Origin: Mesobacillus subterraneus
Lineage (GTDB): Bacteria; Bacillota; Bacilli; Bacillales; Cytobacillaceae
DNA length: 45,441 nt
Assembly (NCBI RefSeq): GCF_000934845.1
Contig: NZ_JXIQ01000035.1
Span: 1 to 45,441, forward strand
Direction of reading: 5' to 3'
Shown piece after piece: positions 17,110 to 26,657 of the stretch; position 1 is the stretch's first letter, and every line of letters begins with the position of its first letter. The translations under genes were made by a program, and so were the position numbers. Under the pieces are notes generated by a model. It was not told where the DNA came from, searched no databases, and saw only the letters and a program-made list of their open reading frames with translations.

Positions 17110-17133
17110 GCTTCCTCGCTCCTTTAAATGAAT

Positions 17134-18621
17134 TCAAGGTGTAGTATGGATTTTTTTGCTGGCGTTTATTCTAAGGTCGGGTGAGCGGCGGACCTTTGTT
17201 GCCTGTTCGTAGGCATAGGCAAGCCGGATCAGCAGCGGTTCGTTGAAAGCGGTGCCTGTGAAAGTAATCCCGACCGGCTCACCTTCTTCTGTGTAATCAG
17301 TTGGTACCGTAACCGACGGATATCCCGCCTTGGAGGCGATTGTCGAGCCAGCCATTGGAAAAAGCACGACATCCGCTCCGTATTCCTTCAGGGCATAGTC
17401 AATTCCCTGTTCCCTAGCCATATATAGATTGAATTCCAGTTCTTCAAGGTATTCTGTTTCTGTCAATTCTCCGCTTGTCGCTTCTGATTCCAGCAGAACT
17501 TCCTGTCCATATTTCAGCGTTTTTTGCTCATGTTCATCATTATAAGCAATCACATCGGCAAGTGTTCTGATTGGAATAGTCGGTGTCAGACTGTTCAGAT
17601 AAGCATTTAGATCTGCCTTGAATTCATAACTTAACACATTGTATCCCCATTTCGCTTTTGCTGCAGGAATGACCGCTTCCATCATCTCCGCTCCCAGTTC
17701 TTTCAGTTTTTCTACGGCTTTTTGGAAAATTCGCTCCTGTTCCTTCGTCCATTTGCCAATGTACTCTTCCTGGACTACAGCAATCTTTATTCCATTTAAT
17801 GCTTTTTTGTCGAAAAGATCGTTATGGTTGAATTCAGGTAATCTTACCATTGTTGCCGGGTCTTGCGAATCCTGCCCGAAAATCGCCTCTAAAAGATATA
17901 CCGCATCCTTGACAGTTCTCGCCATCGGACCTGCTGTGTCCTGGGTATGGGCTATCGGAATGATGCCCTTGCGGCTGACAAGTCCGACAGTCGGCTTGAT
18001 GCCGACCAGTGAATTTTGCGAAGCTGGACTTAAAATCGAGCCGTCCGTTTCCGTACCAATCGCAGCCGCTGCAAGATTGGCGGCAATTGATGCGCCAGAA
18101 CCTGAGCTTGAGCCACCAACGTCGAACTTGCCTGGACCATATGGATTTTCAACTTGGCCGCCTCGTGAACTGTAGCCGCTTTTCATGCCATTTGCCATGA
18201 AGTTAGCCCACTCGGTCATATTGGTTTTTCCGAGGATAACGGCACCAGCATCCCGTAGCTTGTAAGCAACAAACGAATCTTTCTCCGCTATAGAAGTCTT
18301 CAAAGCTAATGATCCGGCACTTGTATGCATTTTATCACCAGTATCGATATTGTCTTTAACCAGTACTGGGATGCCGTGCAGCGGACTCCTTGGTCCCGTT
18401 TGTTCTCGCTCTACATCAAGAGCAGCTGCAATATGCAGCGCATCGGGATTCAGTTCAAGTACAGAGTTGATTGTTTTATCAAATGCAGCGATCCTAGCCT
18501 GATACATGAGCACAAGATCATGACTTGTCAGCTCACCTCTCTCCATTTTTTCCTGCATGTCATCGATTGTCGCTTCCGGAAGCCATTCTTCCATCAATGT
18601 ATGTAAGCGTGGATTTTTCAT
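17134..18621 (-). CDS. Amidase signature family protein
   Basis: A 495-aa amidase signature enzyme. The Ser-cisSer-Lys triad is visible: Lys89 (GIPVLVKDNIDT), the Ser cluster 171-173 (VGGSSSGSGASIA) and nucleophile Ser195 (GTETDGSILSPAS). The C-terminal region includes YPSVTVP and EPVGITFTG. There is no signal peptide and no GatB/GatC neighbour, so it is a stand-alone amidase rather than the tRNA amidotransferase subunit. Substrate unknown. GGAAGGA RBS. Confidence 0.88.
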   Translation of the reverse strand: MKNPRLHTLMEEWLPEATIDDMQEKMERGELTSHDLVLMYQARIAAFDKTINSVLELNPDALHIAAALDVEREQTGPRSPLHGIPVLVKDNIDTGDKMHTSAGSLALKTSIAEKDSFVAYKLRDAGAVILGKTNMTEWANFMANGMKSGYSSRGGQVENPYGPGKFDVGGSSSGSGASIAANLAAAAIGTETDGSILSPASQNSLVGIKPTVGLVSRKGIIPIAHTQDTAGPMARTVKDAVYLLEAIFGQDSQDPATMVRLPEFNHNDLFDKKALNGIKIAVVQEEYIGKWTKEQERIFQKAVEKLKELGAEMMEAVIPAAKAKWGYNVLSYEFKADLNAYLNSLTPTIPIRTLADVIAYNDEHEQKTLKYGQEVLLESEATSGELTETEYLEELEFNLYMAREQGIDYALKEYGADVVLFPMAGSTIASKAGYPSVTVPTDYTEEGEPVGITFTGTAFNEPLLIRLAYAYEQATKVRRSPDLRINASKKIHTTP

Positions 18622-18695
18622 GTCAACAGTTCCTTCCGATTAATAAACTTTGAAATATATATTCTCGATTTTTAACGAAAATCCCTTTAAATGCA

Positions 18696-18730
18696 GCAAA
18701 AAAGCTATAGGCTCTGATCCTATAGCTTGC
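18696..18730 (-). terminator. Terminator of the DEAD-box helicase gene
   Basis: Perfect 10-bp stem AAGCTATAGG / CCTATAGCTT, 7-nt loop, T6 on the minus strand, 7 nt past the helicase stop. Confidence 0.9.
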
Positions 18731-18736
18731 ACTTTT

Positions 18737-19879
18737 TTATTTTGCATCGACTATTTTGCCACCGTAAAATTCCTTGAATACTGGATCGATATTCAGCGTA
18801 GTACAGAATCGCTTTAAATCCCGCTCTTCTCGTTGATTGACAATCGAGATGACCGTTCCTTTTGCACCTAAACGGCCCGTACGTCCAGAACGGTGGACAT
18901 ACTGGTCCTGTTCCCTTGGAAAATCGAAATGGACGACATGGGTTACGCCCTTAATATCGAGGCCACGAGCTGCAATGTCAGTGACTAGCAACATCTCACT
19001 GTTGCCATCACGGAACTTCTGTAAGTATTTCTGGCGATCCTGCTTTGTCAATTCGCTATGGAGCTGCCCAACCGGGATGTTTTTGAAATTCAGCTTCTCG
19101 GCAGCGATAATCAAATTTGGAATATCTTTCATGAATACGAGCGACTTTGTTCCATCAAGACGTGCGATTTTTTCAAGAATTTTTATTTTATCACGCTGCT
19201 CGCTCCGGAAGTATATATGTTCCACTTTTGCCGCGTCAAATGTATCATCCTTCTTCACTTTAATAATTTCAGGATCATTCGCCAGCCTGCTGATCGCTTT
19301 TTCAACAGTCTCAGGCAGTGTAGCTGAAAAAAGGACTAGTTGCCTTTGATCGGCAAGTGTCGATTTTACGATACTCTTTACTGTTTCCATATGCTCAGGG
19401 GTCAACAGTTGATCCCCTTCGTCGAGCACGATGATGCGGACTTTATGCATTTTCAGTTTTTTTTGCTTGATCAATTCATTTGTACGGCCAGGGGTTCCGA
19501 CGATAATGTGTGGGCTCTTTTTCAGCTTGTCCAGCTGCCGGTTTATATTTGCCCCGCCGATCAGGCTTGCCGATTTAATGCCGCTGCCTTCTCCCCACTT
19601 TTGGATTTCGCCGAGGATCTGCATGACAAGCTCCTGTGAGGAAGCGAGGATAACTGCCTGTGTATTCTGCATTGTCGTATCGATTTTATTTAAGACAGGA
19701 AGTAAATACGCTAACGTTTTACCCGTGCCAGTCGGTGATTCAGCAGCAACGTCTTTTTCGTCTAGCAGTAACGGAATTGTCGCCGACTGAACAGCAGTTA
19801 GCGCCCCGAATCCGGCCTTCTCCCAGGCTAGCTGCAGAGAAGGTTTCAATTGAGCAATTATTGGTAGAGTTTCTGACAT
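18737..19879 (-). CDS. DEAD-box RNA helicase, YfmL-like
   Basis: A 380-aa minimal two-RecA-domain helicase. Visible motifs are the Q motif (GFGALTAVQSATIP), motif I SPTGTGKT, Ia, GG, Ib TPGR, motif II DEGD (not DEAD), motif III SAT, motif V DIAARGLDI and motif VI HRSGRTGR. There is no C-terminal RNA-binding extension, so it is shorter than CshA/DbpA and close in size to B. subtilis YfmL, which acts in ribosome assembly and cold growth. Start at 19879 was chosen because the upstream GTG frame contains the AAGGAG RBS itself. Confidence 0.88.
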   Translation of the reverse strand: MSETLPIIAQLKPSLQLAWEKAGFGALTAVQSATIPLLLDEKDVAAESPTGTGKTLAYLLPVLNKIDTTMQNTQAVILASSQELVMQILGEIQKWGEGSGIKSASLIGGANINRQLDKLKKSPHIIVGTPGRTNELIKQKKLKMHKVRIIVLDEGDQLLTPEHMETVKSIVKSTLADQRQLVLFSATLPETVEKAISRLANDPEIIKVKKDDTFDAAKVEHIYFRSEQRDKIKILEKIARLDGTKSLVFMKDIPNLIIAAEKLNFKNIPVGQLHSELTKQDRQKYLQKFRDGNSEMLLVTDIAARGLDIKGVTHVVHFDFPREQDQYVHRSGRTGRLGAKGTVISIVNQREERDLKRFCTTLNIDPVFKEFYGGKIVDAK

Positions 19880-19998
19880 GTTTTTCTCCTTCACGTAAAC
19901 ATTCTAATATTGATACTAGCTAAAACCTGCGTATAAGTCCAGTATTCCCCCACTGAATCACGTTTTTTCATGAGGTTATACACTCAAGAATTATTTTA

Positions 19999-20106
19999 TT
20001 GGCGGAGTTCACAATTTTATTGGCGAAAATAAAAATTTATTGGCGATTTTCACAATTTTTCTAGCAATAATTTTAATATATTGGCGATTTTCAATTTTTA
20101 TTGGCG
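19999..20106. repeat. Phased TTGGCGA repeat array
   Basis: TTGGCG occurs at 19999, 20020, 20040, 20081 and 20101, with a degenerate copy (TCTAGCAA) near 20060. Spacing is thus 20-21 bp throughout, two helical turns, with AT-rich spacers. It occupies the gap between the inhA terminator and the helicase promoter region and encodes nothing. Confidence 0.7.
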
Positions 20107-20140
20107 AACTGGAAAATCCATGCGTTTTTTTCCAATTCAT

Positions 20141-20172
20141 AAAAAAACATCGGACGAAAAATCACCCGATGT
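20141..20172 (-). terminator. Terminator of the InhA-type protease gene
   Basis: ACATCGG - 12 nt - CCGATGT with T7 on the minus strand, 10 nt past the protease stop. Confidence 0.9.
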
Positions 20173-20181
20173 CTTAAATCC

Positions 20182-22575
20182 TTATTTATGAATCCACACT
20201 GCACCAGCAGAGTTGTCTTTCGCTTCGCCGATCACTTGGAACTTGATCGGGAATGTAGCAGGTACTTTCCGTCCTGCATCTGGGATCAAGTCGTTCATGT
20301 AAGATTTAGTAGAATCAAACTCTGTTACTCCTGGAAGTCCCTTGTAGTCAAAGATTCCGCGTAACGGAGAATCGATGTACCAGGCTGGTGTCTGATCCAT
20401 TGAGAATGCTGCATCTGCTACCTGGTAGCGAGTGCTTTGGTAAACGGAAGGCTCCCCGTTGCGCGTGCCAACAATTGCTTCTGGATGGGAATCTACTGGT
20501 CCTATGAAGCCTTCCCCTGGGTGGATGCCAACCCAGTTATCTGTGAAGGAATCATCAGCGTACCAAACAACCATTCCAGTGTTATACTTTACGCCACGTC
20601 CTTCAAGCAAGGCTTTGTCAGTACCAGCATAGTTTCTCCACTCAAGATAGTAGTAGTGGTCTTTTAAGAAGATTCCGTTCGTTTGGGAGAAGCCATCAAG
20701 CGTTACGGCTGCTTCACCTTCCGCATCGTCCGCGAAAACCACTTGCCCGTCGATTGTCAGCTTAAGCTCGTCCATCGTAAATCCTTCTGGAGCAAGGCCG
20801 CCATCGGTTACGTATTCAAAAACAAGTTTTACTTTTTTACCAGCAAATTGGCTGAGGTCATACTTTACATCAACCCAGTTGCCTTCCGTCGTATCCATTC
20901 CACCAGCAACGTTTTTATCGCCGATTTTGTCGATTTCTACTTCTTTACCATCCACTATTGCATTTACATACACATAATCGTAATCGAATTCCACTTCATA
21001 ATTTGCTTTGTATGAAAATTCAGCACTTGCTGCGTTTGTTAGATCAAATTCCGGTGTTACAAGTGTTGTATGAAGGTCATCCCCTTTTTGGCTGTAGTAG
21101 TACTGTTCGCCAAATTCAGTCTCCATACCCTTTACTTCTTTACCAGGTAGATTTACTTTTACAATTCCTGGGTTATTAGACTTTGTCACACTTTGATCAA
21201 TGATCGTTGCTAAGCCTTTTGAATCAATGTCTTCATAATTCACTTCTGAAATATTTGCCCAGTTGCCGCCCATTGTCTTTTGGAAGAATTCTTTGTTTTG
21301 AGGAGAGAAGTTTGGCGCTTCTGTTCCAGCAATCTTCCCGTTCCAGCTTCCGCCCGACATAATCGACCAAGAAGCTACTGGATCTCCTTGTCCAGTATAC
21401 TGAGTGTCATACTCATCTGGAAGGCCAAGATCATGACCAAATTCGTGCGCAAATACCCCTACTGCGCCGTCTTCAGGTTCTACAGTGTAATCAAATGCCG
21501 CCATTTGTCCGCCCCAGTACGGAACTGCAGCCGTTGTTCCTGGTACGCGGTAAGGTGCGTTTCCTACTGTCCAGCGGTGTGACCAAATTGCATCGTCTCC
21601 AAGCTTGCCGCCGCCAGCTTCTTGGCCAACACCAGAGTGAAGTACCATCAAGTGATCCACAAGACCGTCTGGCTCGTTGAGGTTACCGTCACCATCTAAG
21701 TCATACGGATCAAAATGATCATAGTCAGCTAAGTCCATTCCAGATTCAGCTGCAGCAACCAAAGCATCCTTAACAAGTCCGCGAGCACCCTTTGCTCCAG
21801 GAGCGTTATCATGGCCACCATTAGGATTATCGCCGCCATACTCAGCAGCAGTTCCAGGCACCTTCAGCCAGTCAGAGACTTTGCCTGTTACCGTGTAGCT
21901 TCCTCCTGATTGCTCTTCATAATATTGCTTGAATGTCTTTACCTTCTCCCCATTAAAAAGGGTAAAGTCTTCTTCGCCAAACAGCATTTTTTGATAGTGT
22001 TCGCGATTAAAGTCATCCGACCACATATAGCCATCTTCCTGATCAATATTATTGTGCGGGAAGTCCGCATACTCGACAAGAAGGACGAGGACTTTATCCT
22101 CACGAACGCCCCCATTGTAGTCAGCCTGCTTAGCAGAGTCAACTTTTACCGCTCCATTTGGCTTTCCTTTCTTGAAGTTTTCGTGGCCCTTATCGAGTTG
22201 CTTCGCAAGCTTGTCCTTTTGTTTTGAAACAAAATCTTTGGCTTTTTTGTCGAAAGCTTTCTCTTCCTTTGTCAAAGCTTTATCGGACTTGCCTGGCTTT
22301 TCCCCTTGTTTCTTTTCGATATAATCATTGACCGCCTTGCTTACTTCTTCCGGAGAAGCTCCTTTTGAAATCAGCCCGCGTTTCTGTAAAGCTTCCGCCA
22401 GGCGATCCTGGTCGACGATATTCAGGTCGATTGGTGCAGATTCCAGTGCTGTGGCGGCAGCAACATTCTTTGTTGCTGCTGGTGTACCTTGAAATGACCC
22501 AGCAAGTAATGTCGAAGCGAACACCGCACTAGCAGCAACGCTGGAAAGAACCTTCAACGAACTTTTTTTCTTCAA
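20182..22575 (-). CDS. Immune inhibitor A-type M6 metalloprotease, secreted
   Basis: A 797-aa secreted protease. It begins with a Sec signal peptide ([20 protein letters not shown]...LLAGS), then a charged propeptide (about 50-150) and an M6 catalytic domain with zinc motif [13 protein letters not shown] (His377, Glu378, His381). A calcium-type loop [16 protein letters not shown] lies near 289-304. The C-terminal half is beta-sandwich (VEG/MAM-like). InhA proteases degrade host antimicrobial peptides in B. cereus-group bacteria and act as general exoproteases elsewhere. The TTG start at 22575 was chosen because AGGAGG lies 8 nt upstream and it starts the signal peptide exactly; the longer frame adds 21 residues without an RBS. 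Confidence 0.92.
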   Translation of the reverse strand: MKKKSSLKVLSSVAASAVFASTLLAGSFQGTPAATKNVAAATALESAPIDLNIVDQDRLAEALQKRGLISKGASPEEVSKAVNDYIEKKQGEKPGKSDKALTKEEKAFDKKAKDFVSKQKDKLAKQLDKGHENFKKGKPNGAVKVDSAKQADYNGGVREDKVLVLLVEYADFPHNNIDQEDGYMWSDDFNREHYQKMLFGEEDFTLFNGEKVKTFKQYYEEQSGGSYTVTGKVSDWLKVPGTAAEYGGDNPNGGHDNAPGAKGARGLVKDALVAAAESGMDLADYDHFDPYDLDGDGNLNEPDGLVDHLMVLHSGVGQEAGGGKLGDDAIWSHRWTVGNAPYRVPGTTAAVPYWGGQMAAFDYTVEPEDGAVGVFAHEFGHDLGLPDEYDTQYTGQGDPVASWSIMSGGSWNGKIAGTEAPNFSPQNKEFFQKTMGGNWANISEVNYEDIDSKGLATIIDQSVTKSNNPGIVKVNLPGKEVKGMETEFGEQYYYSQKGDDLHTTLVTPEFDLTNAASAEFSYKANYEVEFDYDYVYVNAIVDGKEVEIDKIGDKNVAGGMDTTEGNWVDVKYDLSQFAGKKVKLVFEYVTDGGLAPEGFTMDELKLTIDGQVVFADDAEGEAAVTLDGFSQTNGIFLKDHYYYLEWRNYAGTDKALLEGRGVKYNTGMVVWYADDSFTDNWVGIHPGEGFIGPVDSHPEAIVGTRNGEPSVYQSTRYQVADAAFSMDQTPAWYIDSPLRGIFDYKGLPGVTEFDSTKSYMNDLIPDAGRKVPATFPIKFQVIGEAKDNSAGAVWIHK

Positions 22576-22628
22576 AAAGATTACCTCCTGATAGTTTCCT
22601 AGTTTTGATGATACATATTCTGATTGAT

Positions 22629-22657
22629 ATTGTAGCAAGATATTTAAATATTGTAAA
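22629..22657 (-). promoter_or_regulatory. Sigma-A promoter of the inhA-type gene
   Basis: TTTACA (-35), 17 bp, TACAAT (-10) on the minus strand, about 54 bp before the TTG start. The rest of 22658-22842 is AT-rich with no gene that I can support. Confidence 0.6.
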
Positions 22658-22844
22658 TATTATCAATATAATAACATTTACCTATAGAACTCATGATTCT
22701 TTGTCAAAATCAGCCTATTTAAACAGAAATCTAACTCTTTCGGCCTTTTTTTATCGTAAAAACTTGCGTCGAGACATGTATTGCGTCGAAAAATTTTTCT
22801 TCGTGTCTCGAAATTTGATTCGATAGACCTATCCTTTTTTCACG

Positions 22845-22872
22845 AAAAAAAGAGCACAGAAGTCTGTGCTCT
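22845..22872 (-). terminator. Terminator of the nucleotidase gene
   Basis: Perfect 10-bp stem AGAGCACAGA / TCTGTGCTCT with a T7 run on the minus strand. Confidence 0.9.
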
Positions 22873-22880
22873 CTTTTAAT

Positions 22881-25800
22881 CTATTGATTTACTTTTATTA
22901 CACGGCCCTCGATTTTCGGGTTCACTTCTCCGTGCGCCTTGATATAGTTTACCAATGCATCCAAATCGACTACATCGATTTGCTTATCAGCAATGGTTGC
23001 TAGGATTGCATAGCCATCCCCGCCACCTGCCATGTAGTTATTGACGGTGATAGAATAGGTTTTCTCGATCTCAACAGGTGTTCCATCATTCTTCGTGATC
23101 GAAACAATGCGGTCTCCAGCCGCTCTGGAATCATCATAAGTTACCTTCAAACCAGAGATTGGCATGATTCGGACCTTGCTGCCCCATTGCTGCTCAAGCA
23201 AGGTTTTGATGACTTCTCCCGTCACGTTCATTTTCACCAGGTCGTTTCCGAATGGCTGCACAGTGAAAGCTTCTTTCCATGTGATTTCCCCTGCGTCAAT
23301 GTCAGCACGGACGCCTCCTGAGTTCATAAAGGCAAAATCAGTCCCCGTCTGCCAGCGCATGGCATCCGCAACCAAATTGCCCATCGCAGATTCACCAGCA
23401 ACACTTGTTTCTCGGCTAATATCGGAAGGGGTGGTTCCAATTACTTCGTTCAAAATCGGCGCGACCTCTGATACATAGCTATCGAGTATTGCTTTTATTT
23501 CCGGGTCAGGCTGGATTTTGTCGCGGTATGTTGTGACAATTTCAGATTTTCCAGCGATGACATCTTTTGTAACCGGGTTGATCAGTAAATCGACATCAGA
23601 AAAAGCGGTACCGGAAGAATACGACTGGACAACAATCTTGCCATCCACTGTTGTATTTGTATAAGCATGGTTATGTCCGCCCAATAACACATCCACTTCG
23701 TCATCCACCTTTTGAGCGATGTCCACAAGTTCTTCCCCTGGATTCGATCCATCTTGATTTGAAGTGGATGGATTATGAGCCAAAACAACAATGGTTTCCA
23801 CACCTTGCGCCTTTAACTCCTCTGTATAGCGGTTGATGGCTTCCGCTTCGTCTGTGAACTCCACGTCAGTGACTGCACTCGGAATGACGATGCTTGGAGT
23901 ATCGGATAACGCGACTCCAATTACGCCAACGGGAATGCCATTTACATCGATGACTTTGTATGGATCTAAGACATTCTCACCTGTCTCTTTGTAGACAAGG
24001 TTAGCGGCAACATAAGGGAAGTCAGCTCCTTCGAATTCCCCGTACTTTTCCACTGTTTTCGGATGGCTTCCACCATTGATCAAACGCAGCATTTCTTCTA
24101 CACCTTCATCAAACTCGTGGTTGCCGACCGTACCCGCATCAAAACCAAGCTCGTTCAACATCTTGATCGTAGGCTCGTCCTGAAGCAAAGCGGAAACAGG
24201 GGAACTTGCACCTACAGCATCACCAGCATGCAGCAGCAAGGTGTTTGGATTAGTCGCTTCCCGTTCTTTTAAATAGGCAGCAAGATAATCCACACCGCCT
24301 GCATTAATTTTCGCATTGTACGTGTCCAGCTGACCATGGAAGTCATTGATTCCTAAAAGCTGAAGGGCGATTGGCAAATGGAGCTTGAATTTCGCAAAGC
24401 CATTTGCAGCTTCGCCAGCATAGTCAATTAGGCCACTCTCTGGCAGCTCATTTTGTGCATCTGGAGTAGAGGTAAAGGTAATATTCAGATCTTTGCTCAC
24501 ACCAGCAAAACTCCAGTTATTGTCCGCAGAGGGATCAATCGTTCCCACTTCGCGGATATAATCGATGATTGCCTGACGGTTTTCATCTGGATACATTTCT
24601 ACTGCTGTTTGATTTTTCACACCCGGGAATGTTCCAGTAGCACGATAATTGTTTGTTACAACTAAGAATTCCTGCTCAAGGTTAATTGGCTGCCCGTTGT
24701 ATTCCAGATTCTTGATACGATTTGCGTCCGCGTTTACTACCTTTCCATTCTTATCATATTTTGCCGGTTCCGTTACATCGATTTCGTAAGTCACGCCATC
24801 GATTACATCATAATTGTAAACCGGGAAATCCGGATTGATCAGCGCTTGTTCCCCCGTGCTGTTCTCATCAATAAGGTTGAACTGTCCGGCAGACATTTCA
24901 AGCCATTCCTTTACATCGCTTCCTTTGATTTTGATCGTTGACACGGTATTTGGATACAGATAAAGATCGGCTACATTCTTAATCGCAATCGTACCTGCCG
25001 GGATGTAAGTATAGTCACTTGCTCCGCCTCTGCCTGATTTGAATGGAGCTCCAGCGGAAAGGATCGGCAGGTTTTCATCGGGAGTGCCTTTGATTTGCTT
25101 TTCTACATACCATTTCTGGGCATTCGTCACGATCTGAATGGATGGATCATCTTGAACGAGCGCAAAATAGCTGTTGATATTGGCAGCAGTTTGGCCAACA
25201 GGCTGGCGGACATAATTCACTGTCCCCTCATGGTCTTCTTTTACAGCAGCTAAAATTTCTTCGTCTGCGTCTGCCAATGATGTTTTCGTTGCTTTGTCAT
25301 AAATGGCCCTTACCTCAGACTTGGAATTTTTCACATTCCATTTGCCTTTTTCCTTGGCAATCGTTAAGTCCATCACGCCAAGCTGATTGCCCCAGTTCCC
25401 TGCCATAACAACAGGTACACCATTGATAGTTCCGTTTTCCGAATCCACACCAGGCAAGTCAGTAAAGCTGCCAGGAAATGTTAAGTGGTTATGTCCGGTA
25501 ATGATTGCGTCAATGCCATCAACTAGGGAAAGGTCATAGGCAGCGTTCTCTTCCATTTCCACCACTTTTTCATCGCCAATTCCAGAGTGGGCTAAAGCGA
25601 TGATGATGTCAGCACCTTCTTCCTTCATCTTCGGAATTTGCGCTTCAACTGATGTTACAATGTCCTTTGTAACCACCTTGCCATCGAGATTGGCTTTATC
25701 CCATTGCAAGATTTGCGGCGTGACAGCACCTACAACGCCTATCTTCATCATTTGTGTTTTGCCGTTACTATCCGTGACCTTCTTGTTAAAAATCGTATAA

Positions 25801-26372
25801 GGCTTAAAGTAATTTTCATCATTATCAGGATTATCGTCGCCATCATCCTTGAAAACATTGGCATTTACATATGGCATTGGCGCGTCATCCAGCACCTCAT
25901 CAAGATAATCCAAACCGTAGTTGAATTCATGATTGCCGACGGTAGCTGCATCATAATCCAATAGTTCCATCGCTTCAAAAACCGGATGCATTTCCCCATC
26001 TTCCAGCACATCAACCTTGGCTTTATAGTCGCCAAGCGGATTGCCCTGAATTAAATCGCCATTATCAAAAAGGAGATTGTTCTTGCCCGGTTTTTCTTCT
26101 CTCGCCTGTTTGATGAGCGTGGCTGTTTTGGCAAGACCAAATTCATTTGTCTCGGCATCCTTATAATAATCATAATTATATAGGTGCGTATGAATATCGG
26201 TCGTTCCCATGATCCGAAGCTGTACCTCGTGCTTTCCTGGTTGTGCAGGTTTTCCGGCATGACTAGGTTTTCCAGCAGCAAATGCTGTATAGGAAGCTGG
26301 TCCTGCCAAAACTGACAATGCCATTGTCGTAGCAACAACGGTTTTTCCTAACTTGCGCAAAGGCTTCTTCAA
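22881..26372 (-). CDS. Secreted double-domain 2',3'-cyclic phosphodiesterase/5'-nucleotidase (YfkN-like)
   Basis: An 1163-aa exported enzyme with two metallophosphoesterase-5'-nucleotidase modules. The signal peptide ends near SYTAFAA. Module 1 (about 48-640) is CpdB-like: GTTDIHTHLYNYDYY, GNHEFNYGLDYL, GHNHL. Module 2 (about 665-1163) is UshA-like: GINDFHGQLD, AGDAVGASSP, GNHEFDEGVEEM, GGHNHAYTN. Together they salvage phosphate and nucleosides outside the cell. B. subtilis YfkN is similar but longer (about 1460 aa) and carries a cell-wall sorting tail; here the protein ends right after module 2, so it is probably released. The TTG start at 26372 gives correct RBS spacing; the ATG three codons earlier touches AAGGAG directly. 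Confidence 0.9.
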   Translation of the reverse strand: MKKPLRKLGKTVVATTMALSVLAGPASYTAFAAGKPSHAGKPAQPGKHEVQLRIMGTTDIHTHLYNYDYYKDAETNEFGLAKTATLIKQAREEKPGKNNLLFDNGDLIQGNPLGDYKAKVDVLEDGEMHPVFEAMELLDYDAATVGNHEFNYGLDYLDEVLDDAPMPYVNANVFKDDGDDNPDNDENYFKPYTIFNKKVTDSNGKTQMMKIGVVGAVTPQILQWDKANLDGKVVTKDIVTSVEAQIPKMKEEGADIIIALAHSGIGDEKVVEMEENAAYDLSLVDGIDAIITGHNHLTFPGSFTDLPGVDSENGTINGVPVVMAGNWGNQLGVMDLTIAKEKGKWNVKNSKSEVRAIYDKATKTSLADADEEILAAVKEDHEGTVNYVRQPVGQTAANINSYFALVQDDPSIQIVTNAQKWYVEKQIKGTPDENLPILSAGAPFKSGRGGASDYTYIPAGTIAIKNVADLYLYPNTVSTIKIKGSDVKEWLEMSAGQFNLIDENSTGEQALINPDFPVYNYDVIDGVTYEIDVTEPAKYDKNGKVVNADANRIKNLEYNGQPINLEQEFLVVTNNYRATGTFPGVKNQTAVEMYPDENRQAIIDYIREVGTIDPSADNNWSFAGVSKDLNITFTSTPDAQNELPESGLIDYAGEAANGFAKFKLHLPIALQLLGINDFHGQLDTYNAKINAGGVDYLAAYLKEREATNPNTLLLHAGDAVGASSPVSALLQDEPTIKMLNELGFDAGTVGNHEFDEGVEEMLRLINGGSHPKTVEKYGEFEGADFPYVAANLVYKETGENVLDPYKVIDVNGIPVGVIGVALSDTPSIVIPSAVTDVEFTDEAEAINRYTEELKAQGVETIVVLAHNPSTSNQDGSNPGEELVDIAQKVDDEVDVLLGGHNHAYTNTTVDGKIVVQSYSSGTAFSDVDLLINPVTKDVIAGKSEIVTTYRDKIQPDPEIKAILDSYVSEVAPILNEVIGTTPSDISRETSVAGESAMGNLVADAMRWQTGTDFAFMNSGGVRADIDAGEITWKEAFTVQPFGNDLVKMNVTGEVIKTLLEQQWGSKVRIMPISGLKVTYDDSRAAGDRIVSITKNDGTPVEIEKTYSITVNNYMAGGGDGYAILATIADKQIDVVDLDALVNYIKAHGEVNPKIEGRVIKVNQ

Positions 26373-26464
26373 GAAATTCATCTCCTTAATAAGTAAATTG
26401 GTAGAGTACGAGTTAATTATAGTAGGAATGGACAGGAAGAAAATGAACTAATGGACCTGAATTT

Positions 26465-26494
26465 TCTTAACTTTTTGTAAAGTTTATCTGTCAA
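26465..26494 (-). promoter_or_regulatory. Possible PhoP-type direct repeats upstream of the nucleotidase
   Basis: On the minus strand TTGACA, TTTACA and TTAAGA follow each other at 13- and 11-bp steps, similar to Bacillus Pho boxes (TT(A/T/C)ACA every 11 bp). A TATAAT lies about 55 bp downstream. The match is partial and the distance to the -10 is long, so this is tentative. Confidence 0.25.
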
Positions 26495-26657
26495 TTCAGG
26501 ACTTACCTCCTGAAAATTACGAACACCGCCAGAAAAAAAGCACTGTTGACGAATTGTATTTTTATGCTTTTTCTGCAAAAAAGACTAACATGGATATATG
26601 ATTAAAAGTCGATTTACGTGGTAATGTATAAAAGAATCCGTTGGGAGTGTTTTTGAA

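Noticed and set aside
19999-20106. CRISPR array
   Set aside because: The repeated motif is only 7-10 bp, the spacing is about 21 bp and the spacers are AT-rich and similar; no cas genes are present.
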